A DNA stretch of 64,000 nt from NCBI GenBank assembly GCA_009760855.2, contig WPIO01000034.1, positions 1,749,001 through 1,813,000 of the forward strand. Direction: 5' to 3'. Positions 35,901 through 47,083 of this stretch are shown here, piece after piece. Numbering within the stretch: the first letter of the stretch is position 1; each line of letters opens with the position of its first letter. This DNA comes from Cristatella mucedo (lineage: Eukaryota; Bryozoa; Phylactolaemata; Cristatellidae). The position numbers were made by a program, and so were the translations under genes. Under the pieces are notes generated by a model. It did not search any database. It worked only from the letters and a program-made list of their open reading frames with translations, and had not been told where the DNA came from.

Positions 35901-37604
35901 TGATTGAAGAGCCTCTTTGTATAGCGACGTAAGAGCATTTATGGCTATCACCAGCACTTGCAGTGGCGATAAAGGATCGCCCACCGCAGGAATCAAACCC
36001 ACTATCTCGGGACTGAGGTCTTAATAGCAATCGCCTTACCTAGTATGCCATCACGGCTCACCAACTGTTCACTTACTGATCGTTCAACCTGGACAATTCA
36101 TCCAGAATAATATTTTTATACTTGTTAACATCAACTGCTGAGAGACTTCGCTGAAAAATTGTTGAAACGACTACCTTCATTTAGGGTTTACGACTATGGT
36201 TATGAGGGTTATGCTTTACGGCTTAGAGTTAAAGAAAATTATAAACATGAAAAATAATAATATTAATAATAATAATAATTAGTTGATAATGCACCCTCAG
36301 AGAACTCAATCCTTTCTAGGTGCTTTACGTTTGCTGCAAAAAAATATGACCGAATGGTGTTTGGTATCCTGCTTGATAAACAACAAGGATAACATGGTCA
36401 AGAGTGGTATGCACAGGGTCAGCATGCTAGTGCAGTTTTGTGTTTATATGCATCAGTTTCAGCACGCATAAGGACACAAAGAACGAATTACAGTGACCCA
36501 CTAAATGCTGTCCTAAATAGTTGCGTTTTTTAATTTTTCATAAATGTGGTCAAGTCAGGGGATGGCTTGACGGAAGTCTCGAGTGAGTTCCAGGCTGTAG
36601 GAGCATGCGATCTAAAGTTACGGTCTCCGGAGGATTTGAGGTTTGTACGAGGTGTATGCAAACGGTTAGATTCAGAAAAGCGGTTGGTATTTTGCTTAGC
36701 CTGTTAGTGCAGGTGTGAACAGTCAGTGGATAAATTGCCAGTGGATGACTCCGTCCGTTGGTGGAACTTCCTCTGGATGAATCGTCTGGGATTAACTGTC
36801 CTAGAACCGTGGGAATATGGTCTATATGAATAGTTGTCTTCTTTGATTGAGATAAAAATTTCAGGATTAGGTCACTTGTGACCTCCTCTAATATTGGCAG
36901 CTTACTTAAATGAGCCTTTGACAACCTGCTCATAAAACCTAATCAATATAAAATCACTTGTTTCTTCATTTTGGATCCCATTTTTTAAATAGCTGTCACT
37001 TTTGCATTAGAAATTCTTTTTGCCGCAATAAAATTATCGGTACGAATCAATTATGCCCACTTAAAATGCGGCATCACTTTGGTAACTGCTGCTGCACTCG
37101 AAACTTAAGTACTCACCCTCCGCATAACTCACACTGCACGACAAAAATCGCCCAGCTCAAGTAACACTTTGCAACTGTGCGAAAATCCACCTGCCGCTAA
37201 AACACGGCGCTGCACACTTTGAACGTGACGGCTTTTAAGTTCTGTACAGAGTGGCATTCAATTTTGTGCCCATACTACATTCCAGCTCTGCAGCTCAATT
37301 TTGACCAGCTTTGGCCCATCGAATGAGAAAGCCTTCTATTTTAAGTGCGGCTTAAAAAGGCACGGTGGTGGCACGACAAGAGGTGCTCAAAGATTTGAGG
37401 CTCGGAGAGCAGAGCCGATAATAATGATCCATTTGCTTGTAGGGAGTTAAATAGTCTCTCCGGGCAGCTGGAGAAATCCACATTCCGTGTGTTTTGGGTC
37501 TGTAAAGTTAGTGCTTGATGCAAGGCCTAGAGAGGACTTTAAGTATCCCGGGAGGTGACGAGGTCGAGAGAGAGAGAGAGAGGTAGAGAGAGAGAGAGAG
37601 AGAG

Positions 37605-37693
<89 letters not shown>

Positions 37694-40600
37694 CACCAGT
37701 CGCTAGTTGATATCTCCGAGAGGGTAATCAATCCTTTCCGTAGGAGGGCCTCCCGAGAAGTTGATTCTAGGTATTAATACTTACAATCAGCTCAGCGTAC
37801 TAACCAGGAGAACAAACGTGATCCGCCAAGCACTATAGTCGCAATGGTTGCATTATAGTCGCAATAATCGTATTAGAATCGCAATAATCCCGAACGTCTA
37901 ACCTTGCTTTCCAGGTATCTTTCTAGCTATTTTGTAATTGCTAAATTGACAGTGGATCGTGAGATTTAGCTCGTGACTTGCTCATGAATGCTCAAGCCTT
38001 TCTCGTGAGGCCTAATAAACCATGCCTTTTGAACAAACGGAGCAGGTCCATCGTTGCGGTTGCACAATAATAGATTCGCACTGAAGACGGTTTTCTTACA
38101 TTTCTACTGGGAAAAATACTATTTCCTAATGATTATAATGCTTATTATCACAGCTTGGACAACTAACAAAATCTACATATATTTCCAACCGTATCTACAT
38201 GCTAACCCTGTGCGTGTCACATCTAAAAATGGTCTTTGTGGTGACATTACGAATGTTGCCGCTAACAATTTCAATAGTAACTTTATCTTTAAAGCATCTT
38301 TAAAGTGCCTAGAAAGAAATTCTGTTCTCTGAGAGCGTTATGCAAATGTATTATTAGCCTTTTATAAAATAAGTGCTGTGCTGCCTGTGGCGCAAGCGAC
38401 TCTAGCAAGGACGCACGCGAGAGACGATGTATAAGTCACCCGTTGGCTTCCAAGACACCGCGACAGTGAAAAGTTGGTTAATATGACGTTAAAACGATAT
38501 ACGCGGAACAAAGCCACGCAAAATCCAAGTTTATTTGATTTCGAAAACACTTCTCGCTGCGCGCTTGAAGACGAGTCCGAAATTAAATGACAGCTCACGG
38601 CACTCCACGGCGTCTCTTACTTAGTGGTGAAAGAGACTTTGAGGCGTTCCTTTCTCATTCAATAGGAAGTACAGGATAGCCAGGCGCACTGCTCAAACTG
38701 TCACCTTCATGTCAAGTTCAAGCAGCTAGCCTAGCTTCCTACAAAGAGGCTGCTCATTATGCTCACAATAATGTACGTATTACTTATATGTGCATTATAT
38801 TGTTATCATTATTATATTATATTATTGTATTATTGTTATTATATCGTTAATTTATTTTATTTATATGTACATTATTGCTGCACATTTATATTATATTATT
38901 GTGACCTGCTTCAAAGGTCAAAGCTCGAAAAACACGCAGGCAATTCATCTGGCACGTTTGAGAGAAATCCTTCAAAAGCCACGACAGTGTGGGATACGTT
39001 TAGCAGAAAAGGTTTCCATGCAGGAAACTGTTACACGTGACGTTCCGCAGGTCCCCAAAACTAACCTTTCCGAAAGCAGGCCAGCTACAAAGCAGATTCC
39101 TCGCGCTTCCTGAGAAACCTCCGCACGAGCGATATTTAAGCTACCCAGGGACGCGAGGCCACTGACCTGTAGTTCGCCTGGCTCTGCTGCAGCATCGTTG
39201 GATAGCTTAATTAATTTATCCTCACCAGCAGCATCACCTTCATCGACATGTGCACGAGTCAACCTATACAACAAGACTCACAACCCTCGCCTTTCAAAGC
39301 CAAGAGAATGTATGCACAAATGCTCATTCAGCACAAAGCTGGTCAGCTGAAGCCTCTGGCGTTGCATTCGGCATCGCCTTTGCATCGCCAGAGGTAGCCA
39401 ATTAGCAGCTTCTACAGCACTTACTGCTTTGCGCCTGTCGGAATTGACTGGGACAGTGCAATTACAGTGCGGCCGCGATCCTTATTTACTGGTGTGCACG
39501 GTTGTTCAGCTGAATTATTCTGCCGGCTGCGTCTCTCTGCATCGACGATGCGCCGCAGCTCAGCAAGCCTTGGATGATCGTACGTGGATTCGCCCGAGTC
39601 CTCGTGTACGTAGAATACGGAAGCAGTCTGTCGGCTGCGACTCTTCCTCCAGCCACCGGGCAGTGGCTCGAGGAGGAGTCGCTTTGCCAATTGCATCAGA
39701 CTCGGCTCCTCCTCGGGGATAACTCCAACATCGTAGGCGAACTCAAAGACATCTACGCGGAGCCAAATCAGATGCATTAAAATAGCGATTTTGACAATAC
39801 ATACAGAAAAATGCGCATAGCACCGCAAAAGAAGCTGGCTATTTATGAGCTGCCTAGCAGGACAAGAGAAACTGGCTATCTTACTTGACACTTTACACAG
39901 GCCGATGGAGAAAAGCGTATACACTGACCGGTCTGACAAGGATTGCAATTCAAGCAGTCTCAAACACAAGGCGTGGAATTTACACTCGCATCTTAAATTT
40001 ACAGGAAAATGTTGGCCTTTAATTTTCGCTTCAGATGTATTCAAGTCAAAGATTTCTCGAAGCCATCGTGTAGCTAATTAATTGCTCCTGGGCCTTTCGA
40101 AAAGAAATTGCTGTCAGTCAATGCTCTGAGGTTGGTAAGATTTATATTGTGTAAAGGACATGTAGGAATGTGAGTTTTTTTAATTGTATCTAAACGGCTG
40201 TGTAGAATAGTATTAGTCTGTCTATATTTTCTTGTGACAATTACAGCTTGATTTAACAGTCACTGCAGTATATCTGACGTTTTGAAACGATAGCTGTAAA
40301 TCTCGTGATTTTAGTCTCTCATGCAAACCACATTCAAGGAAGTCACAAAATATTCAAACAGCAGCCAGCTTTTTGGTTGAGTAAAATTAAAGATCGGCAA
40401 ATTTAAATGCGTCATTTATCTAAAACGACACGAGAGCCTTAGAGGCCTTGCAATTTTACGGCTGGAAACAAAGCTTTTTTAGCTGTTGGAGTCAAATCCA
40501 AGTCCTGGCTAGTGCAGCAGAAACTCCTTATTCTTATTTCTAGGCTTAAACGCGTTAAAACTGTCTTCCGCATACAATTACACTCACTTTTCTAAAGATA

Positions 40601-43397
40601 TCATTAGCGCTCCACTCCTAGGTGTAGACAGCGGCATTTTATCTGAGAAGGTAGGGGAGAGAAGATCCTCTGCATTCGAGGTTAAGGTCATGTTAAGGTC
40701 AAATCAGGTTAATGTCAAGCTGTCTCGAACTGCAGTTATTGCCAAATGCGTGAAAAGAAGCTGTTAGACAAATGACGGTGGACCCTGGCTTATTAAGCTG
40801 GATCCATTCTGCTTAGCTGGTAGTATCCTGAGATACTTGACTTTCTTCGGGAAGACACTTTGACAGCCAATTTTGTTTCTTAAATAGCCATCTTTGATGG
40901 ATGCCGGTTAGGCTTACCTTGCTCTATTTCAGTATTCGTACCTTCAGCCCCATTGGCGTTGTTGTCTGGTTTGCTCGAACTCTAAAAATAGCGAAACCTT
41001 AGTTCTCAGACTGGTCAAGGTTTTCAACGAAAGATGATTCCATTCCCTGTTACAGAAGGAGATTTTCTATATTTCATGCCAATCAGGCGAATAAAAGCCA
41101 TCTTACGGGCTGTAAGACAGCCAAATTAGCCGACCTGCACTCACCTTAGCAGGTATCCTGTGGCATGAAGCGTGACTGCTTCCTATGATTGAGCCGTCGC
41201 GCATCGACTGACGCTCTGCTGATGCTGCTGTTGCATTTTTAGCGTCACCATCAGCCATTGAGCTGCACAACAAAGGTAACCCAAAAAGCGTAAGTCACCA
41301 CTCTGAAGCTCATCAAAATATCTGAGAGAATTCATATCGGACGCTGTAAATTTATTTTAGTTCTGAAAATTAAGCGCTTGCAGTACAGATGATTGCCTAT
41401 GGAAGATGAAGGTAGAAAAACAGCCGTTGCTTAGTGATGATATTAATTGTATCTACCCTTAGAAATTGCTTGGTTCATTATCTAGTGAGTTCATCACAGT
41501 TACGGATGTCACATTTGAATTGAGACCTTTATTATATTAGAGCTCAATGCCTGTGGACTCGCTTTACTGAGTCATAGTAGAATTACATGACTTTTACAAG
41601 TTAATCCCGGAAGTACTGGTCGCCATCTTAACGTGTGACTGAAGTGCCGCGTTATGGCGGGTCTGAGTGACTTTCTCGCTTTAATTAGCAGCAATGAATA
41701 GGATTGCAAGTGTCAAATAGAAAATAAAAATGGACATAAATTGCTAACCTGCATATGCGGTTGCGACATGCATTCCCACAGTTTAAATCTAATATACCTT
41801 TGTGTGCCTGCCTATGGTGAGCGAGAGACATGTGTAAGTATAATCTGCACTGATTATTCAAAAGGCTTACTATATACTGTAGTTGTTATCAATTTTAAGA
41901 TGCTATCATGCCAGTACGTTCTGTCCACGCAACTTGTTGCTGATTCACTACCACTCACTGATGAATAAACTTCGTAAAGTCATATTTGCGTTTGTTTGAT
42001 AAAAAAATTATTAAAAATAATTTTGAATTACATTTCTACAATAAGCATATTTCGATCCATTAACCAAGATCTCTAAACTTGGCAGTCCATGGAGCGGGTT
42101 TACCAGCTAGGTCAGCGGTCACTCAGGCCCGGCTTCGAAATCAAAGCTGTAATTTTCAGTGATTTTTAACGGTGCCAGCTAATGTTAGTAAAAAATAAAT
42201 AAAAATTTGGTTTCCACTGGCGATAGTGGACCGCTGTGCTTCCGCAGCAGATTGAATCGAGAACAAAAAGATGCGAAGTGAGCAGAATGTAAGCGCACAC
42301 CCATTGCAGACAAAAGCACTCAAAAGAGAAAGCCGCGAACGTGCCTCGCTGTCAAAGCTCAGCAACAATGTTGCATACGACAAACTTTACATCGCTTAGA
42401 TACTGGATAAAAATAATAGTAGTTTTGTGCTGTCAGATCTCAGCAAATTCTTCACTTGTGACTAGGTCAAAATTGAAAGAGACTGGAGGTAAAATTCAAG
42501 CACTTCTTCGTGGCCAAGGTCGGGGTACAGGCAGGCCTTACCCTTCTCAATAGTGGGCTGGCTCACCGGCTAGGCTGGGCCTACCACTAGGCTATTGGAT
42601 GCTCAGACCCACCTTGTAAAGTAGCACTGATATTTCCAATAATTCTTCGTGTGCATAAGCAATCAATAGTCACTTATGTTACGCTTAAAAAGTTTATTTG
42701 TATTTGTATCTCCGTCGGCAGCTCTGGCACAAGCGCTTCATACCGTAGGGAAGCAGAACTAAGCTCAAACATCTCCGCTTTACTATTAACTAAAAGCATA
42801 TGAAAATTAAATCAAATATTTTACTCGCTTAAGCTAGTAACATGTGTAACCGATCATACGCTACTTGAATTTCTTACCATCTTACCAGGCGAAAAAAATA
42901 TGCTAATCGACCCGGTCATTGTATATCTGGATCCAGTTCAGTTTTCACATAAAGCCTTGGTTGTTTGGAATTGTATGCTTAGCACGTTTTGACCACTGAA
43001 AAGTTATGTGTACCGAATGCATCGAGCTATCCCTCTTTAAAAACTGTACCTCAACAACCATGTCTGGCTGTATCTTAGCTGTCATCAAAAGTTTTGTGGA
43101 TGCCATTTTGAGCATATATGGTCACAGGTTACACTTAGCTGAAAACAAAGTTACCATTAGCATGCCCGCTAAGACAGACAAAGCGGCCAACAGATGTTTA
43201 CCATAATTTAGAACGTGCATATCAACCCCGTTGTTTTTTCTTCTTACATTATAAATTTTTGCCGAGCTGGTTTGGTCCAGTGGATAAGGTGCTCGCCCCA
43301 ACCAAGGTATGGCTGAGATCGTGGGCTCGAGCCCCGATACATATGTGAAGTGCCTGAATAGAGATTAAGTTCTCTTGTGGCGCCATATAAATGAATT

Positions 43398-43440
<43 letters not shown>

Positions 43441-46400
43441 TATCTATTTCAATATATGCTTGCCATATGCATTTACTAAAACGAACTGCCTTAGTATAAT
43501 TTCATATTAAAATTAAATTTCAGTCTTCCAGATAACCATTTTTTGCACCTTTGGTGTTTGCAGAGACTTCTAAAGAATGTTTACATTGTTCTAAAGATCT
43601 CTCACAAGGAAGCAAAGTGTGCTGGTTTATCCTACCCTGTCGATTCATTAAATTATCTCAAACCTGGTGGACGCAAACACCTGCACTTGCACCAAACACG
43701 TAGTCTCAAACCTAGACTTGAGTTATAACAATAATAATAATAGTAATAATACATTTTTAAAGCACCTTCAACATAACTCAATCTATGTCTAGGCACTTTA
43801 GAATTGCTATAGACGAAGCATGATCGAATGTTTAATGGTAGCATGCTCAATGATAACAAGTGGAACATGGTCAGTGGTGACATGCACAGGGTCAGAATGC
43901 AAATATGGTTAGTGACAGCATGCGTATTTTCAGCACGCACATTCACCCGAATGACAAATCACATGAACCCACTAAATGCTGTGATAGTTGGGTGCGTTTT
44001 TATTTTCTTTTTAAATATTGAGTCATGGGTGTCATGACGTCATTCGGGAGTGAGTTCCAGGTTTTGGAAGCACACAGAATAAAGGCACGGTCTTTTAAGG
44101 ATTTAGATTCTTACGAGGTATACGTAAACGATTGGATTCCGGAAAGCCTTTCGCACGATGCTTAGCTTAGTGGGGGGAATAGATCTTATAGGTAGGTTGG
44201 AGCCAAAGAATGAAGGGACCTAAATTGAGTGACAAAACCTTAAAATCGATGTGTGTACTGACTAAGAGCCAGTGCAAGTCGGCGGTAAATGGTGTGATGG
44301 GCGAACTGCGACGTTCACGACAGACAAGATTAGCTGCAGAGGTTTGCACCAGTTGTGAGCACCTAATTGCACAGGCCGGTAGACCTGCAACCTGTATGTT
44401 ACAGAAGTCGAGAGAGGATGTCACAAATGCCGGGACCTATTCGGATGTAATATCCCAGTCTAAATAAGCACGAATTTTAGCAACTTCATGTAGCTGAAAG
44501 TAGGCACATTAGACTATGGAGTGATATAGTCAAGTAATGGAAGGTCACTCGTGAACAGGACACAGATTTCGGGCAGATTCATCGGGAGAAAGGCTGACAG
44601 AGTCGATTTTGAGCGTTAATTATTCCAATTTCTGAATCACGCTTAGTTTCCCAATAGCAAGTAAGCTGGTTTTATCATCATTCAATTTAAAAGACCTTTC
44701 TACCATTTATGTGCTGATGTCATCATTACAGGCAGCAAGGGAGTTAAGAGAATTCTACATGCTGAAATCTATTAACATGCAATAAGGAGTATTTTTGGGC
44801 GCTAAATAACGTTTTAAAACTGCAATATTTGTGCACGCTTATATCATAGATCTGCCTGTGAGTAATGAATACAAAATTTGAGAAAAGTTCGATTGCTCCA
44901 CATTGAAGATGGCTGGTGACAGAAGCTTATGCTCTGCAGGACCTTGACAGTGGAACTCATTCCCACAGTTCTTTGGCAATGACATATACTCTCCTGCTGC
45001 CGACTATGCCACATCATTTCCAGCCATTCTGAGGTACTAATTATATAATACTCACTACCGTAACTACCCTCCTGACTCAGCTATTCTTCTCACTTTCTCT
45101 TTGTTGCGTGAGATTTCTGTCTGTTGGCCACAGCATGCATCCTGCAAGCCTCTTGGGCTTCGATTACTCTATCAAAAGCACTTGTGCATAACACCCACAC
45201 AGTTCTTGTGGTGCTGTGTAGTCACAGGTTTAGATATATTACATTACTTTATAAAAACTCATTCTGAGGCTGCCAAAAATACTTCTGTAAAATTGTTGAT
45301 GTTGTAAAAATATTACTGTGAAATATATATATATATTTAAAATTGCTGTAAAAAATATAAGTTACTATAATTACATTTCAAACCAGTTTCTATCTTCAAC
45401 TCTTAGGGATTCTTGGCCGAGGATTAAGGGCATGATTGCAACATTGTATAAGAGGCTACAGGAACTAATCCCCGTACGCCCCTGGATTACTATAGAGATA
45501 CAAAATAGCTTAAAGTCTCTGGAATCTTGCATATTAGTCGTGTTCGGTTTTATTTTTAAGAAAGCCTTTGCACCATCTGTCGTCCGACTGGGTAGCCCGA
45601 TCGAGCAATAAATCTCCTGGCATTACGACCCTGCCTTTTTAAGTCCATAAAATGGAACTTACTAGTAACGCTCAAAATTGGCTCTACCGGCAGATCTCCT
45701 GTTTAATCTGTGCGAAATCTGGTATCCTATCATTTCACTGGACAACCACATAGGCTACACAGTCAAGTCTGCCTACTTTCAGCTACATAAGATTGCTAAA
45801 ATTTGGGCTTATTTGGATAGGGATACTACATCTAAAATAGCCCGTGTATTTTTGACATCCCGTCTCGACTTCTGTAACTCACTGCTTGCAGGTCTACCGC
45901 AATTGTGCAATCAGGCGCTTACAGCTGGTGCAAAACTTTGCAGCTGGGCTTGTCTGTTGTGACGTCTAAGTTGCTACCTCACACCAATTCTCGCCTATCT
46001 GCACTGGGTTCCAGTCAAGCAGTGCAACGACTTCAAGGTTCTGTCACTCATTTTAGGTCCCTTTATTTTTCGGCTTCAGCCTACCGATCAGAACTACTCT
46101 CCAACCGAGCCAAAAATCGTCAACCCATATTTCCATGCCCACCCCATGCATGTCACCTCTCATCGTGTTTCGGTCGTCATTGAGCGTGCTACCATTGACC
46201 AGTCAATCATGCTTCCTTTGCAGCAAATTTAGAGTGCTTAGGCAGAGATTTATTTCTTTGGTGGCCCTATGCTAAGGTATTATAACTATTGTTATTCATT
46301 CGCTGACACAGCGAGAGCCACTCCCAGTCTACACTTTCAGGACTGCAGCCGGCGTATCGGGATCCAGCTTGCTTTCCCTGCCTACTCCTCGAGCAGTCCT

Positions 46401-47083
46401 ATATTTCCATGCATGCATTGTTTTATACTGCTACGCCATAGCTTGATCCAAAAGTGCTCGAAAGCTGGCAGTCGTTAATAGATGGATCTCCCCACAGATG
46501 TCGCCAACGAATGGATATGAGACCGACAGCCGAGTCACCTGGCCCAAACCCTAGTCAGCACCACGAACCGCGCGAGCGCCGGTGGATGCTTAGGCAGTCT
46601 GATCCCTCAAAGGGGCAGCCACTCATTGCTCAAGCCGCCTGAGTCAGTGTTCTCTCACTTGGTCGCAATCGTTGTTGACTGTGTGCTATCGCTATGCACA
46701 CGCCCACACACGAACGCCCACAACCACATTAAGACGTACGAGTGCATACGTGTTCTCTCTACTTTAAAAATATTGCTCTCTTGTTATTATGAAAAAACCC
46801 TGCAAAAACGTCTACAATTTTATGCAGGTATGTGAATACTTATTTTTTATTGCTCTAACGAATAGATGAACTCATTACTTTGCAATACCTTCGACGGTAC
46901 AACCTCCACCCGTTGCTGTTTTGGCACCGTCAGGTCTTACTAAATTCGTTAGAGCCTGGCATGGAATTTATTGCAGACCAAAGGCGATTGTAGGCTGCAA
47001 TGCACGACGGTTCTGAAAAAAGCATGGCCTACTTACCTGCGAGAGGCGAGAGCTTTCTTCGCCGGCTTCCCTACGTCCGCCAT
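23714..47083 (-). CDS. WW-domain gene resembling CEP164 (multi-exon, provisional model)
   Basis: Minus-strand exons 47083-47037, 41262-41145, 40981-40918, 39752-39425, 39263-39167, 33271-33118, 24642-24558, 24325-24271, 24175-24082 and possibly 23995-23714. The first five junctions are fully phase-compatible. Between 33118 (phase 1) and 24642 (phase 0) one exon is still missing unless the 33-kb exon is skipped: exon 39167 joins 24642 directly in phase 0. Recognisable domain: the helix EFAYDVGVIPEEEPSLMQLA followed by LPGGW...DHP, the order at the N-terminus of CEP164, a centriole distal-appendage protein whose WW region recruits the kinase TTBK2 in vertebrates. Later exons are Lys/Glu/Ser-rich. 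Introns reach over 10 kb and carry most of the repeats. Function as CEP164 is an inference from one domain. Confidence 0.6.
24082..24175 (-). CDS. CEP164-like gene, internal exon
   Basis: Acceptor preceded by a pyrimidine tract and ending GAGCAG|G, donor CAG|GTAAGC; 94 bases, phase 2 to 0. Encodes TGQEKRKSLDPLKHSFSKAA and SQAVGHQPSCQ, the only frame open across the exon. Phase agrees with the 24,271 exon. Confidence 0.5.
24271..24325 (-). CDS. CEP164-like gene, small internal exon
   Basis: Acceptor with pyrimidine tract (CTGTATATTCGTGCTAG), donor GGC|GTACGA; 55 bases, phase 1 to 2. In the only frame that fits its neighbours it encodes HIRVQEVASAENCGALA. A different frame from the same acceptor runs open to 24,122 with a hydrophobic stretch, but it conflicts in phase with the exon before it. 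Confidence 0.45.
24558..24642 (-). CDS. CEP164-like gene, charged internal exon
   Basis: Acceptor TTTCGTGTAACTTAG|GAT, donor TCAG|GTAAGG; 85 bases, phase 0 to 1. Encodes DGKRSDLKATDTLDSLKSGR, then DDKEQFRS: hydrophilic, probably helical or disordered, as expected downstream of the WW region. All three exons from here to 24,082 are close together with introns of 232 and 95 bases. Confidence 0.55.
25203..25359 (-). mobile_element. SINE A, complete
   Basis: Head CGAGCTGGTTTGGTCTAGTG through box B to AGTTCTCTTAGGGCGCTATA and an AAT tail, minus orientation. Confidence 0.88.
25690..25960 (-). mobile_element. old LINE relic
   Basis: GAGCGATGCGACAGCTATGC and flanks correspond to the C-terminal LRHS..R..DK block of the LINE, heavily diverged, no tail. 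Confidence 0.5.
29477..29765 (+). repeat. family C repeat
   Basis: TGCAACGTCGTCTAATTCTC to ACACGTTACATTACA; same order of blocks as the 5.4-kb copy. Confidence 0.78.
30590..30770 (-). mobile_element. old LINE relic
   Basis: GTGCCCAAAAGTGAGTG, then GTATAGCCAGCGCAGCCCGG, matches the same C-terminal part as the 11.6-kb copy. No tail. Confidence 0.5.
32345..32785 (-). mobile_element. 5'-truncated LINE
   Basis: Tail, 3' UTR (AAGCACGATCGAACGGTTAA) and the last coding part (FERNLDRPSP-type region) in minus orientation. Confidence 0.8.
33118..33271 (-). CDS. probable internal exon with a Cys-x2-Cys pair
   Basis: Very good acceptor (GCTGCTTTCTTTTCAG) and donor AGAG|GTAAGA around 154 open bases, phase 0 to 1. 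It encodes AHSDAQRCYSCNGHIPRDRS, then VKNFLTPVKQLQRVSYAGDG. The C-x2-C-x3-H arrangement suggests a small metal site, but a full zinc finger is not visible. It fits after exon 39,167 in phase. The partner exon that would return to phase 0 before 24,642 was not identified, so it may be an alternative exon or a nested gene. Confidence 0.45.
34100..34258 (-). mobile_element. SINE B
   Basis: GCTGATTTAACACCCTCATT, AAGAGACTTAACGGCTATCA, GCATGACTCGAACCCGTGAC in minus orientation. Confidence 0.78.
34385..35285 (-). mobile_element. LINE 3' half
   Basis: From ESARNLCFVFQKDLSIDDHI down to the 3' UTR. A 47-base direct duplication (CCGAATTTTAGGAATGTCAT at about 35,088 and 35,137) lies within it. Confidence 0.85.
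35288..35380 (+). mobile_element. inverted LINE 3' tail inside a LINE
   Basis: CAGCAAATGTAAAGCACCTA to an ATTATT tail in plus orientation, lying between two minus-strand LINE parts. Confidence 0.8.
35380..35875 (-). mobile_element. LINE reverse-transcriptase segment
   Basis: Minus strand: NMSLASDQAPTPFKRALVRP, then SAAFDTIDHQVLLESFSS. The AFDTIDH block is RT motif A of CR1/L2-clade LINEs with a catalytic Asp. The YADD region is absent. Frame is broken by stops and shifts. Confidence 0.85.
35888..36060 (-). mobile_element. SINE B
   Basis: GCTGATTGAAGAGCCTCTTT, GGAATCAAACCCACTATCTC and CATCACGGCTC in minus orientation. Confidence 0.8.
36240..36935 (-). mobile_element. rearranged LINE copy
   Basis: 3' UTR and C-terminal part as in other copies, then upstream EEVTSDLILKFLSQSKKTTI, which resembles the segment before the RT ('PSKSC.LDPIPT'). 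The RT itself is deleted. Confidence 0.7.
37566..37690. repeat. AG microsatellite
   Basis: (GA)n with GGTAGA interruptions. Confidence 0.95.
38180..38355 (+). mobile_element. LINE 3' UTR, diverged
   Basis: CATGCTAACCCTGTGCGTGT, then GTGCCTAGAAAGAAATTCTG and a short ATT end. Confidence 0.65.
39167..39263 (-). CDS. CEP164-like gene, exon 5
   Basis: Acceptor CTTGTTGTATAG|G, donor CTACAG|GTCAGT; 97 bases. The first G completes CAG (Gln). Encodes TRAHVDEGDAAGEDKLIKL and more, acidic and Ala-rich, ending in phase 0. An alternative donor AAAG|GTTAGT would extend the exon to 39,066 (adding ASLGSLNIARAEV and more) and leave phase 2. Confidence 0.5.
39425..39752 (-). CDS. CEP164-like gene, WW-domain exon
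   Basis: Acceptor CCGCGTAG|AT, donor CA|GTAAGT; 328 bases, phase 1 to phase 2. Encodes the helix EFAYDVGVIPEEEPSLMQLA, then LLLEPLPGGWRK (first WW Trp), FYVHEDSGESTYDHP (second signature position Tyr instead of Trp) and a basic tail. The order matches CEP164: acidic residues, 'EFA.ExGID...EP.LM.LA', 'PLPG.W', 'DHP'. The ORF continues upstream to 40,044, but that part is intron. A Tyr at the second signature site is tolerated in some WW domains and may change ligand preference. Confidence 0.72.
40918..40981 (-). CDS. CEP164-like gene, exon 3
   Basis: Acceptor GCTATTTTTAG|AGT, donor CAAG|GTAAGC; 64 bases. Encodes SSSKPDNNANGAEGTNTEIE and a Gln, ending with a single G. With the first two bases of the next exon this gives Asp, so the acidic linker reads straight into the DVFEFA helix. 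Confidence 0.6.
41145..41262 (-). CDS. CEP164-like gene, exon 2
   Basis: Strong acceptor (TTACCTTTGTTGTGCAG) and donor AAG|GTGAGT; 118 bases, enters in phase 2 and leaves in phase 0. Encodes SMADGDAKNATAASAERQ and a Ser/His-rich stretch, a low-complexity N-terminal region. An ATG lies five bases into the exon, so it could serve as an alternative start if the 47-kb exon is not used. Confidence 0.6.
43264..43400 (+). mobile_element. SINE A, complete
   Basis: GAGCTGGTTTGGTCCAGTGG head, GTGGGCTCGAGCCCC box B, AGATTAAGTTCTCTTGTGGC tail, then TA repeat. Confidence 0.88.
43396..43442. repeat. TA microsatellite at a SINE tail
   Basis: (TA)n directly continuing the 3' tail of a SINE A copy. Confidence 0.85.
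43728..44760 (-). mobile_element. 5'-truncated LINE, longest C-terminal copy
   Basis: Reaches further 5' than most: minus-strand KLNDDKTSLLAIGKL (end of the RT thumb-like region), then ESARNLCPV, then the C-terminal block, 3' UTR and ATT tail. Multiple frameshifts. Confidence 0.8.
44973..45250 (+). repeat. family C repeat
   Basis: TGGCAATGACATATACTCTC, CTCACTTTCTCTTTGTTGCG, ATATTACATTAC end. Confidence 0.75.
45665..46292 (+). mobile_element. 5'-truncated LINE
   Basis: Plus-strand SLDNHIGYTVKSAYFQLHKI, then LTSRLDFCNSLLAGLP and 3' UTR; the tail is degraded. Confidence 0.85.
47037..47083 (-). CDS. first coding exon of the CEP164-like gene
   Basis: Start context GCAAATATGGCGGAC, typical of animal genes, then codons for MADVGKPAKKALASR and a consensus donor CAG|GTAAGT. 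It ends in phase 2 (AG). The base that opens the next exon makes AGC (Ser). The longer upstream frame has no earlier ATG-consensus start that is needed. A promoter is expected at 47.1-47.3 kb, but no TATA box is evident. Confidence 0.6.

Larger units (their letters stand above)
41263..47036 (-). other. first intron of the CEP164-like gene, contents
   Basis: SINE A (43.3 kb), LINEs (43.7 and 45.7 kb) and a family C copy (45.0 kb). A frame at 42,368-42,553 has a signal-peptide-like start (plus strand) but no support. 41,300-42,300 and 46,300-46,950 hold nothing identified. Confidence 0.5.

Noticed and set aside
39753-40044. N-terminal extension of the 207-codon ORF
   Set aside because: It lies upstream of a splice acceptor and is not protein-like. 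The preceding exon at 40,918 joins in phase instead.
42368-42553. Secreted peptide precursor
   Set aside because: A hydrophobic start followed by a basic stretch, but no splice, promoter or cleavage pattern and it sits within an intron on the opposite strand.
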